This document shows, in pieces, positions 1-9,400 of a DNA stretch of 26,071 nucleotides. Location of the stretch: NCBI GenBank assembly GCA_001430745.1, contig KQ482061.1, positions 254,519-280,589 on the forward strand, given 5' to 3'. The DNA comes from Auxenochlorella pyrenoidosa. Taxonomy: Eukaryota; Chlorophyta; Trebouxiophyceae; Chlorellales; Chlorellaceae. Position 1 is the first letter of the stretch, and every line of letters starts with the position of its first letter. The notes under the pieces were generated by a model. It was not told the DNA's origin. It did no database searches and saw only the letters and a program-made list of their open reading frames with translations. The position numbers and the translations under genes were made by a program.

Positions 1-1559
1 GCTGAGGCGGTGACAGCCGCCCTGGCTGCCGCGCCACCAAGCACCGCCAGCAATGGCTCCCCCCCGAGCCTGCCTGTGGCGCACCAAGGCATTTTTGTCC
101 AGCAGGGCTGGCCCCTTGTCGCAGCTGCCGGCACGAAAGCATTGTTTTGGCGCCGGACCTTGGATAACGAGTCCTACATCAAGCCAGGTGAGCAGCCCAT
201 GTGGGACCCTTGCAACTGGCACCCCACCAACGCGCATGACCGACCTTCCAACAGCAGGGCTTGCATCTTGTTGGACACTCCAACTACCGCGCGCTGACAT
301 TCCGGCAGGGGCACCACAGATGACACCGCTGCCCTCTGCTTGCCCTCCCTCCAGGCTCGAGCGGGGTCGTCTACATGAACAGCATCTCCGCAATGAACGA
401 GTACAGCGACAGGAGCGTGGAGGAGCTGCGGGCCGAGGACTACCAGGTGGGTGGGGAACTGGCAGGCACAAGTGGCCAGGCTAAGGCGTTGCAGCTGTGT
501 GTGGGGGTGTGTTTGTGGCCGCATGCGCTGCCGGATCTGAGGACTGTTGCTCGTGAGCGATAACAGGCACACAGGCCTCGTCCCGCCGCACCCGGGCAGC
601 GTGTTGGCAACAGGCAGGTGGGCCTGACATCTGCGCCCCCACCTGCTGCCCTCGCGCAACACGATGTACCATGCAGGTCTGGCGCAAGGGCCAGACCAGC
701 CCATTTGGCAGCCCCCTGCCCAGCCCAAGCACCACCAGGAGCAACAGCGCAGCTGATGCTGCCACACCACCTGCGCCAAGCAACCCGTTTGGCTCGCCCG
801 CCCTATGCACCCAAATGAGCGAATCAGGTAACCCAGCCAGGCAGGCAGGCAGGCAGATAGCAGCAGGCAGGCAGGCAGGCAGGCTGCCGAGGACTGCGCC
901 AGCCGCATGTCGGCGCACATGCCTCGTGCCTTCGCCTGCAGGTCTTGCGTGTACATGCATGCATGCAGCAATGCGAGAGCATCTGGGAACTGCAGCTTTG
1001 ATCCGTCAGCCTGAACCCTGCCACTGTGTTTTCCGGCGCCCTGGAGCCATCAATTGAAGTGATGCCCTGCATGCAGGCGGCTTCACCACACCTGCGCTGG
1101 GGAGCGCGCCTGCGTTCGGCCCTGCCGCCAGCCCGGCATTTACCTTCTGCAAGGGCACCGTCGATCAAGGCGCACCAGGTGGGGTGCACAGGGGCAGGGT
1201 GCATGTCTGCCTGTGCATCCCAGCAATGCCCGGCTCTGGCATGATCTGATATGATGAGTTGTTGCAAGCTGCAGCCTTGGTGCCCAGCCTGAGACGCAGC
1301 CTGCTTTGTTCTGGGCCATACCTCTGCAGCCCCCGCGCTTGGCGGCTTGTTCTCGAGTCCCTCGGCCACGGGGGGCCCCGACGCTTCCGGTGGTACCCCT
1401 GCCAGTGGCATCCCTGCCAGCGATACCCCTGCCACAGGCGGCTTTGCCGCCAGTGAGCATGACGCCGCAAGCAGCCCTGCGAGCGTGGCCGCTGTCCCAA
1501 CCGATGCCACTGCTGCAGTCCTGTCGGGGCTCACGCTGGGAGCTGGTGGCAGCGAATGA
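1..1559 (+). CDS. NUP98: NUP98-like nucleoporin, GLEBS and FG region (5' end outside window)
   Basis: Exons as read: <1-187, 355-446, 677-827, 1077-1178, 1330-1559; all four junctions use GT-AG and keep the frame, and the stop is TGA at 1557-1559. The second exon encodes ISAMNEYSDRSVEELRAEDY, which closely matches the GLEBS motif by which NUP98 binds the mRNA export factor Rae1/Gle2; the preceding exon supplies the expected lead-in (GTKALF). The later exons hold FG dipeptides (SPFGS, NPFGS, AFGP) in Ser/Pro/Gly/Ala-rich sequence, as in the permeability barrier of the nuclear pore. The C-terminal autoproteolytic domain of full NUP98 is not present before the stop, so this is either a short NUP98-like protein or a gene whose later exons I missed. 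The left boundary of the first exon is uncertain; a pyrimidine-rich CAG near 105 could also be an acceptor. Confidence 0.7.
837..884. repeat. GGCA tetranucleotide microsatellite (nucleoporin intron 3)
   Basis: Two blocks of GGCA units (837-855 and 864-884), separated by an ATAGCA interruption, begin about ten bases after the intron donor at 828. They contain many CAG trinucleotides that resemble acceptor sites. Confidence 0.85.
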
Positions 1560-1923
1560 GGCATTCCACAGGCGAAGGGATCTCCGCCTGCATCAGTAAC
1601 AGCAAGGAACAGCTGAGCGTGTCCTTCGGATGGGATCTGGTCACACCCACACAAACAGTTGGGAGCAGCCCCAGACGGCTTTGGCAGCGATATGCACCTC
1701 TATCGCGACTCTACATATGCTATGCTTCTGAACATAATTATTTGCATGTGTTTTATCAACCTGCATGTTTCTGCGTCTGTACAGCTCTGCATGTAATGCA
1801 AATGGTTCAGAGCGACGTTGTGGGGCGCAGTGCCGCCTCCTGGTCAGCGCGCGCCATGCGAGCGCTCTCGCCGGCCTACATTGTGGGACGCCTCGAGGGT
1901 TGCTTACACCCATGCGGAGCACT
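1560..1923. other. Intergenic: nucleoporin 3' UTR and promoter of the secreted Cys-rich gene
   Basis: This stretch holds no coding sequence that I can support. It contains an AT-richer segment around 1700-1800, unusual for this GC-rich window, with the TGTAA element noted separately. It must hold the 3' UTR of the upstream gene and the promoter of the next gene on the same strand. I see no clear TATA box. Confidence 0.5.
1792..1796 (+). terminator. TGTAA polyadenylation element
   Basis: TGTAA lies about 230 nt downstream of the nucleoporin stop and before the next gene. TGTAA is the usual poly(A) signal of green algae. A five-base match alone is weak, but its position fits. Confidence 0.5.
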
Positions 1924-3239
1924 ATGAAAATTTTAAAGCGCCCAGGGCCCCGCAAGGCTGGGGAGCGGCTGGTCCTTGCCTTTCTGTGCCTCCTGGTCTT
2001 CAGCTGCCGCCAGGGCGCCTCCCAGAAGAGCAGCATCCCCCCCGAGGTGTTGAAGCTGCTGCGCCAGGTCAACGCGGTGTGCGGACCAGACGTGCGCCCT
2101 GGGAGGTGGGCGGGGAAGGTTTGGCGGCACGCTCGCGGCCGCCGCTGCCTCCGCCGCTGTGCCTGCTCAGCTGTGCCTGCTCAGCTTCCAGCAGTGGGGT
2201 TTTACGCTTTTGCCCGGTTCTACTGCCTTTGTATCCTTCAAAGCAGGCTCTGGACGAGCTGACAAGCGCCCTTGCCGAGGCGCAAGCCACCGCCATAGGC
2301 GAGGGCAGCACTGCCAGCGCCACGGCCAAAGCCAAGGCACCAGTAGAGCCCTGCCTGCTCGACTGGTCGCCCGACCAACCCGACTTCTGCCCCGACTCCT
2401 GCCAGCAGCTGGCTGCCCTGGTGAGTGGTAGGGATGCGCCGCACAGCACATGTCGTCAAGGCAGTGCAGGTGAGGCTGCTGCCACAGGAGTGCTAGACCC
2501 AGAGGGAACACTTGCCGATTGTTGCCGAGAAACTCCTTCGACCCCGCTGGTAGCACCCCAAGGAGTGCCTGGCACGCTTGCCTTACAGGGATGTCTGGCG
2601 AAGAGCCCAACTTCACTGCAACCCTTGCAACCACCCTGTGCAGTGGGGCAGTGAGTGCACCTCAGCAGTCATGACGGCTTTTGGCTACCTTGGAAGCAGC
2701 TGGTGCCTGACAGCACTGCAGAGCCGGATGCGCTGGCGGTTGCCTGCGGCTGGCAGTGATGCCTGCGGAGCGGTGGGGTTCCGCTTGAAAGTAAAAGAGA
2801 AGCTCTGCCTGCCACATTGTCACCAGTGCATGATGTGCCACCCTTCCAAGTTCGCTGGCTCATCCGGCTATCCGGCTGACTGAATTGAGTCGTGTGATGC
2901 CAAGAAAAGAAGCATAGATCAGATCAGATTTGCAACGTAGAATGGTGGGAAGAATGAAGGGGCAGCGGCGCTGTGGACAGGGACGCTAGTGACAGTCTGA
3001 GCGTGGCCAGCACCGCTCCTCCTTCGCTGAGCTGAAAGCTGGTCGTCATCTCAGCTTGGACCGCCAATTGTGCCGCAGTACCATTCCCTTGAACACCCTT
3101 CCACCAGAGTTTTCTCCTCTTCGCCACAGGCACCGACTGCTACCATGCCAACTGGGGCCGCGGATGGTGGAACCAGACGGCCTGCTGTGCGCTGGCTGCA
3201 GCGTGGCAGTCGAGCCAGGGAGGCCAGCACCAGCGCTAG
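1924..3239 (+). CDS. Small secreted cysteine-rich protein, family not recognised
   Basis: Proposed exons: 1924-2091, 2247-2427, 2589-2642, 3130-3239, giving 170 residues with stop TAG at 3237-3239. The N-terminus is basic and then hydrophobic (RLVLAFLCLLVFSC), a typical secretory signal peptide. The remainder has eight cysteines, including two CX3C motifs (CPDSC, CSTDC) and a CC pair, plus two N-glycosylation sequons (NFT, NQT), so an extracellular or lumenal disulfide-bonded protein is likely. No catalytic motif is visible and I do not recognise the family. The signal-peptide exon and second exon are the best supported. The donor of exon 2 is uncertain: GTGAGT at 2421 is stronger but breaks the preferred frame, so I used GTAGGG at 2428. 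The donor at 2643 (GTGGGG) was chosen because it joins the cysteine-rich fourth exon in frame. Confidence 0.5.
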
Positions 3240-3479
3240 TGATGGGGTCGGCTAGGGTTCCCTACGACTTGCTAGCCAATGTCGCGATGGAATGCAGGCC
3301 GAACTTACCCTGTCACAGCTTTACCACGTTCCCAATGCCCGCTGCGAGAGCCCTGGATAATTGAGGGCAGGTGGCCAAGCCGCCGCCAGGCGGGCGCAAC
3401 CGCCCAGCCCTTGTGAGCACACTATTGCGCCGATCGCATGACTTGTATGCTTGTCGCAATGTTTTCTTGACGTCCAGCA

Positions 3480-6400
3480 ATGGCGCAGGCGCAGGGGCTG
3501 CTCCTGCTGGCAGCAACTGTGGCTGGCGTTCTGCTTCTGTTGCCGACCGCGGCCGCACCGCGCTGCAGGGACTGCCGGAGGCGTATCAAGGAGGAGGTAG
3601 TGTGCGCAGAAGCCCTCGACACCAGTGAGTTTGCGTTTGGTTGACAAGCAGTGGAGCGCCGGTTCCCAGCTGCTGTCCCGCCTGCTTCGACTGCAAAGAG
3701 GCTTAGATGCCCTGCAGGCAATGATGCCGAAAATTGCGCTCTCGTCTGCGAGCCTGTCTGCTGCCGCCGCCAGCGCCGCCGCTGCTGCCCAAACGAAATT
3801 CTGATGGATCCCTCTGTTCTCCATGTCTGCGCTTCTGCTGTCCTCACCCTGGCAAGCGCGATTAGTTTTCCGCCTGCTGCAAGTTCCAAGCTGCCCCTGC
3901 CTCTTGGTGATCTGTAGGCCTGCCGGTGCCGCGGACTGCCAGGGTGCCGAAGGAGCTGCAAGCCAATGCCTCGTTCTCAGATGCCGTACCACACACACGG
4001 GTGGACAACTATGCCTGGCTGCGGGACGACTTCCGCAACGTCACAGCCGTCTTGTCGCACCTGCAGGTGGGTGCTGGCTCGTTTGTCGCAGGGAGCTGCC
4101 GCACAGCTTGCTGCTGGCGTGGGCGGCTCGGGCAGGGTAAGGGGCATCACATCCTCAGCCGCACGCAGCACTGCGACATGACCAGACACACGCTGGGCGC
4201 TCGCCCCGCTTGCCGCAGGAAGGGCTGCAAGATTTGTATGCCACGGGCGTGACACAGAGGTCCTTCAAGCTGCCGCCTGACGCCACCGCTGTGCTGTCCC
4301 ACCTGCAGGTGAGAGCCCTCGGCTGCGCCCGCAGGCGTGCCAGCACCGCCCGGCATTGGCCTGATCTCTTAGGCCACTTTTTTTGCGCCCCCGTCTGTGC
4401 CGCTTCTCCCGTGCTTGCAGGGCACCGGGCTGCGCACCGAGCAGGCTGCGAGGCCCCACCGGCGCTTCCCCGTTGCCACGCCCTGCCTGCCTGGCTGCCC
4501 AGCAAGCCGCCGTTCCACGCCGGCCATGCTGCACGCAGGAGGAGAATGCGTATATAGAGGCGGTCATGGCCCCCTCCAGGCCGCTGCAGCAGCGGTTGAA
4601 GGAGGAAATGCTGGGGCGCATACCGCGGGAGGAGGCCAGCGTGCCGCAGGTGGGGCCTGGCTGGCGAGCAATTTAAGGCCGGGAGGCAGCACCGCTGCCG
4701 GCAGTACATGGGGTGTTGAAGACGCCAGGTTTGCTCGCCGTGAACAAATTTCAGCTGCTCCTGGGGTGGGTACCCTTTTGTGGAGGCCCGCCATCCTGGG
4801 GCAAGGCGAGGAGCTCTTGGAGGCAGCCAGCCGCAGGCGCCGCCACCTCGCCTGTCCCACCGTGCCCGCCGCCCCCCCCGTGCCGCCGCAGCGCCAGGGG
4901 CGGCACTGGTACTACAGCACGCATGCCAAGGGCATGCAGTACCGGAAGTTCTGCCGGCGGCCGCTGGCCGACCCCGCTGCGGCGCCCAGCGAGCACGACA
5001 GCATGGACCCGCAGCTTCCGGAGGAGGTACTGCTGGATGAGGACCAGCTGGCAGGTGGGTGGTCCAGGACCTGGGCTGACCTGGCAGGCGTTGGGCAAGT
5101 GGTTTCAGGCCTGGGCAAGGCAGAGCAGAGCCGCGCAGTGAACAGGGGGGGCATGGCAACTGCCTGGCACGCGCCCGCGCCGCACACTTGCAGCGGCCTG
5201 GCAGCCGATCAGCCGCCCTCGCCGCTCCCGCCCTCTGTGTCACTGCTCTGCGCAGCCAACCAGAGCTATTTCGACTTGGTGGGGCCGGCGGTGAGCCCCG
5301 ACGAGCAGCTGTTGGCGTATGCTGTGGACAGCGGCGGCGGCGAGGTGTACACGCTGTGAGCGCTGGGCTGCCGCTCCTTTGTGCACAATTTGTGTGTGCT
5401 CGCTCACGATTGCCTGCCATGGTTTGTGTGTGCCAGCAGCCCTGCGCGTCGCGGGCAGGGGCGCAGCGCTGGCAGCGCGCACCTGGGCGTGTGCACCAGG
5501 CATGCCGGCTGCCTCATGGGCTGTGCTTGTGGGCTGCCTGTCCTGCTCCTTCAACGTGGCACACCGCAAACTGCTGCTTGGGTCTGCTGGCCGGCACCGT
5601 CCCGACCTGTTCCTGGGGTACCCCTCCCCTTGCCCATCAGCTTTGTGCGCAATCTGACGTCCAAGGAGCGGCTGCTAGACCCCGGCAGCGGGCGCGCCCT
5701 CTCGGCAGAGTTCAGGCGAGGCTGGGGGTGGGGCGAGGTTGAGCTGGGAGGTGAATGAGTTCTCGGCTCTCCCTCTTTCTCCACCCACCTGGGATTTCGT
5801 GCTGCGCTGTTGCCCTGGCAGGCCTGTCGCTGCCGCAGCCACACCTGCCAGCATCCACTCCCCCACCGCCCCCCTGCTGGGCCTGCTCTCCCTGCCGTGC
5901 AGCCAGTGCGCCGGTGACATGGTGTTCCTGGATGACAGTCGCACCCTGCTGTTCACCACCCAGACAGCCGACACGCGCCGCCCCGACAAGGTGTGCCCTT
6001 GCCACGACAAGTGCCCCTCTGCCTGGGTTGCATCTCGGAGGCTCCTGCTTGCCCCGAAAAGCTGGGCGCAGGTTGTGCTTGCCCGCTCTGCAGCACGCCA
6101 GCCTGCAGCAGCTGCACACCTGCAGGGCTGCGCATGTGCGTGCATGCCACGCTCCTCACCCTCTGCTCCCTCTGCTCTCCACAAAACTCGTCGCATGAGC
6201 AGGTCTGGCGGGTCGACACTGCCGCCAGCGCTGCAGCGGCGGGGGCCGTCAGGAGGGTGCTGAAGGCGGCGCTCGTGTTCCAAGAGCCCGATGAGCGCTT
6301 CCACTTGGCACTCTGGAGGTCGCGCTCAGGTGGGGGCTGCGCCGCGCAGCAGGACGGCCCCTGGCACTGCAAAGCATGGGGCACCCCGACTGGCGGCACT

Positions 6401-9400
6401 GGCCTGCACTCCCGGTCGAAAAGCTGGCAAGGGGATGCGACGTCGCCCGGTGGCAGCTGGGAGTACGGCAGGGCAGGGCTTTGCCTTTGGGCAAGCGCTG
6501 GTCGGTTGACGACCCTCGGGCCGGCTCCTCACCTGGGCGCTCGCCGCGCCCCTGCTGTCTGCCTGCAGATGCAACCATCTTCCTGCGCGGCGCCTCCGCC
6601 ACCACCCATTACCTTCTATACCTGCCCAGCAACGCCACTGGGTTAGGGGTCAATTTCACAATGCTGGCGCCTCCGGTGAGGAAGGAAGGGCTTGCATGCA
6701 GGTTCTGCGCGCACCATGCGACCTTCCTGTCAGTGCGCATGCCTGCAACATGTGATGGCTCTTGCGGGCCTCCTCAGAGCTTGCGCGTTGATGCTTGGAG
6801 GTGCTCGTGTGTGGCCGCCTCGATGCTGCATGCTCTTAACCACCTTGCTCCCATGGGCCCTTTTTCTCCAGGTTCAAGACAGGCAGTTTCTTGTCCGGGA
6901 CTGGCACAGCAGCGGCGGCAGCGGCGGCGAGGGTGCAGCTGAAGGCGGCGGGGACAGCAGCGGCAGCAGCCACCTGTATGCAGTCGTCTCCACTGCTGAC
7001 CAGCGCAACGGGCAGCTGGTGGTGACTCAGCTGGCGCCGGGCGCGCTGGCGGGCAGTGCGGCTGACGCGGCGGGCGACTCGCCGGCGCCAGCGCCGGCCC
7101 CTGAGGGGCCAGAGAGTAGCAGCCTGGGGGACGGGGGCAACAGCAGTGCCGAGGCTGGCGGCAGCAGCCCCTGGGTGGTGCTCCAGCCGCACAGCAGGGA
7201 GGTTGAGATTGTCGACCTGGCAGTCAGCAGCAGCCACCTCGCACTCCTGGAGCGGAAAAACGGCACGCTGGTGGCCACCGCATACCCGCTGCCCTCAGAT
7301 GGTGCGCGCCCCCTGCCGGATGGGGCCGCTCCACTGCGGGGGAAGAGCCCTTGCACTCTGCTGCCGCCTCGCCACGGCTGGCGCCGAGAGCTGCAAAGCG
7401 TAATGTGCCTGTGTTTGCTACACTGCTCTGGCTGGCAGGGCCCAGTGGCACACGGGGGGCAGACTGGCTGTCTTCCCGACCATCTCATCCGCCTCTCGCC
7501 AGCTCAACCTCGCTCCCTCCTTGCAGGCTCGCCGCTGCGGGAGCTGCCCCGGGGCCAGCAGTTCTCCTTTGAGGCGCCATCGTACTCCCTGTGGCTGGGC
7601 GACCAGGGCCCCTTTGCCAGCGCGCTGCTGCGCGTGCGGTACAGCAGCCTCACGCAGCCGCTCAGCACGTACGACATCAACATGGAGACAGGTGGGGCTC
7701 TAGTCTCTAGTTTTGGACAGCGTGGGTTTGTTCTGCTGCGGACACGTAGGGACGGCCTCGCCCCGCATGCTGGCAGCATGCTGGGCAGGCCTGCGTGCCG
7801 CAGCTGCGCGCGCATGCTCAGCACACGCGGCACGTACTTGCATGCGCCTCGCTGCCATTGCGCGACTCAATGCTGTGCGTCCGCTTCGCTCGGCTGCTGG
7901 GCCCTCGCTCACCATGCGCATGTGCCTCCCCCCAGGAGCATCCGCCTCATTCTGGAGCAGCAAGCCCACCCAGTCGCGGTTAAGCCGCGTGCCCCGTGCA
8001 CCCCGCCGCTCCCTGCAGGCAATCGGGTGCTGAAGCAGCAGCAGGAGGTCCAGGGGTATGACCAATCCAAGTACCTGGCCCGCCTGCTGTGGGCCGCCAG
8101 CACTGGCGGCGTGCAGGTCCCCATCAGCCTGGCGTACCGGGCAGGTGGGTGCGGTCCTGCCAGCCCTGCTTCGCCTGCTGCGCCCCCCTGGGGAGTCAAG
8201 GCGCGTGCTGCAGCTGCTGGATAGCCCACAGTGCGGCATGCTGTGCAGTTGGCGCGTGGGAGAGGGGTCATGTGGGAGGCAGCCCCCACGGTTGGCCCTG
8301 CCCTGCCCTTGCCTCCCGCCTGCCGCCCGTGATGCCCGCAGCGGTGCGACCTGCGGCAGCCCTGCCCGGCTACCAGCCCGCGCATGAGTGGACCATGCTG
8401 GCTGGATGCCGCTGCCAACGCCTGCGATCTCGTAGCCCAGCAGGGAACGTTTGATCTGTCCCTGCTTCAGATCTTGCCCGGCTGGACGGCACCGACCCTC
8501 TGCTGCTGGAGGCTTACGGCGCATATGGCACCAGCAACGATCCCGAGTTCTCGGGCGTTCGGCTGAGCCTGCTGGATCGGGGTTTTGTGTATGCGGTGGC
8601 GCACGTCAGGTGGGCGGGCGCCAGGGCTGGCGAGGATTTAGCATACGCATGCCCGCCAGGTCTGGCGGGAGCGGCAAGCAGCGGCGGCGTGTGCGCAAGG
8701 GGCCAGACGGCTGCGCCCCGCCCCGCCGCGTGCATGCTGCCCGCCGCCACGAGCGCCGTCACGTACGGTCTCCCGCTGCTGGTTGGGTTTCTGCGAAGGG
8801 GCGGCGGCGAGCTGGGGCGGTACTGGTACCAAGATGGGAAGCTGCTGGCCAAGAACCACACCTTTGATGACGTCATCGCCGCGGCAGAGTTCCTCACACA
8901 GGTGCCGTTCTTTTTTTCCAAACCGGGCGACCACTGTGCGTGGCTGGCAGCCCGGCGCGCCATCGCGCCCTGCTGCCAGCCCTGCTGCCAGCCCAGCAGC
9001 CCTCTGGCATGCAGGCTGTCCCGCCGCCCGCTGCGCGCCCTGCGCCGCAGGGCAGAGCCGCACCAGCCGCTGGCCATGTCAGCCCTGCAGACCTGGCCTT
9101 CACCTGCCCTCCCTGGCCCCCATGTGTCTGGCGCCTCTCCCGAGCAGGCCAAGTACACCAGTGCGCGCCGGCTGGCGCTGTGGGGGCGCTCCGCGGGCGG
9201 CCTCACCGCGGGTGCTGCCGTCAACCGCCGGCCCGACCTGTTCCGGGCTGCCATCCTGGATGTGCCCTTTGTGGATGTGGTGACCACCATGAGCGGTGGG
9301 CGGGGACAAGGGAGGAAAGGAGAGGAGGGTGTGTGCTGTCGCGCCGGGGTGGGATGCGGGCAGCGTGCGGCGCGTAGTGTGTGGATGTCGTCGGGGGGCC

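Noticed and set aside
4155..5420. 421-codon open frame on the reverse strand
   Set aside because: It runs opposite to well-supported oligopeptidase exons, is low in complexity and matches no family; long open frames are expected by chance in such GC-rich DNA.
5711..5750. Peptidase exon ending at the GTGAAT donor (5751)
   Set aside because: The next exon would then be out of frame with the conserved GDMVFLDDSRTLLF; the GTGGGG donor at 5728 restores phase.
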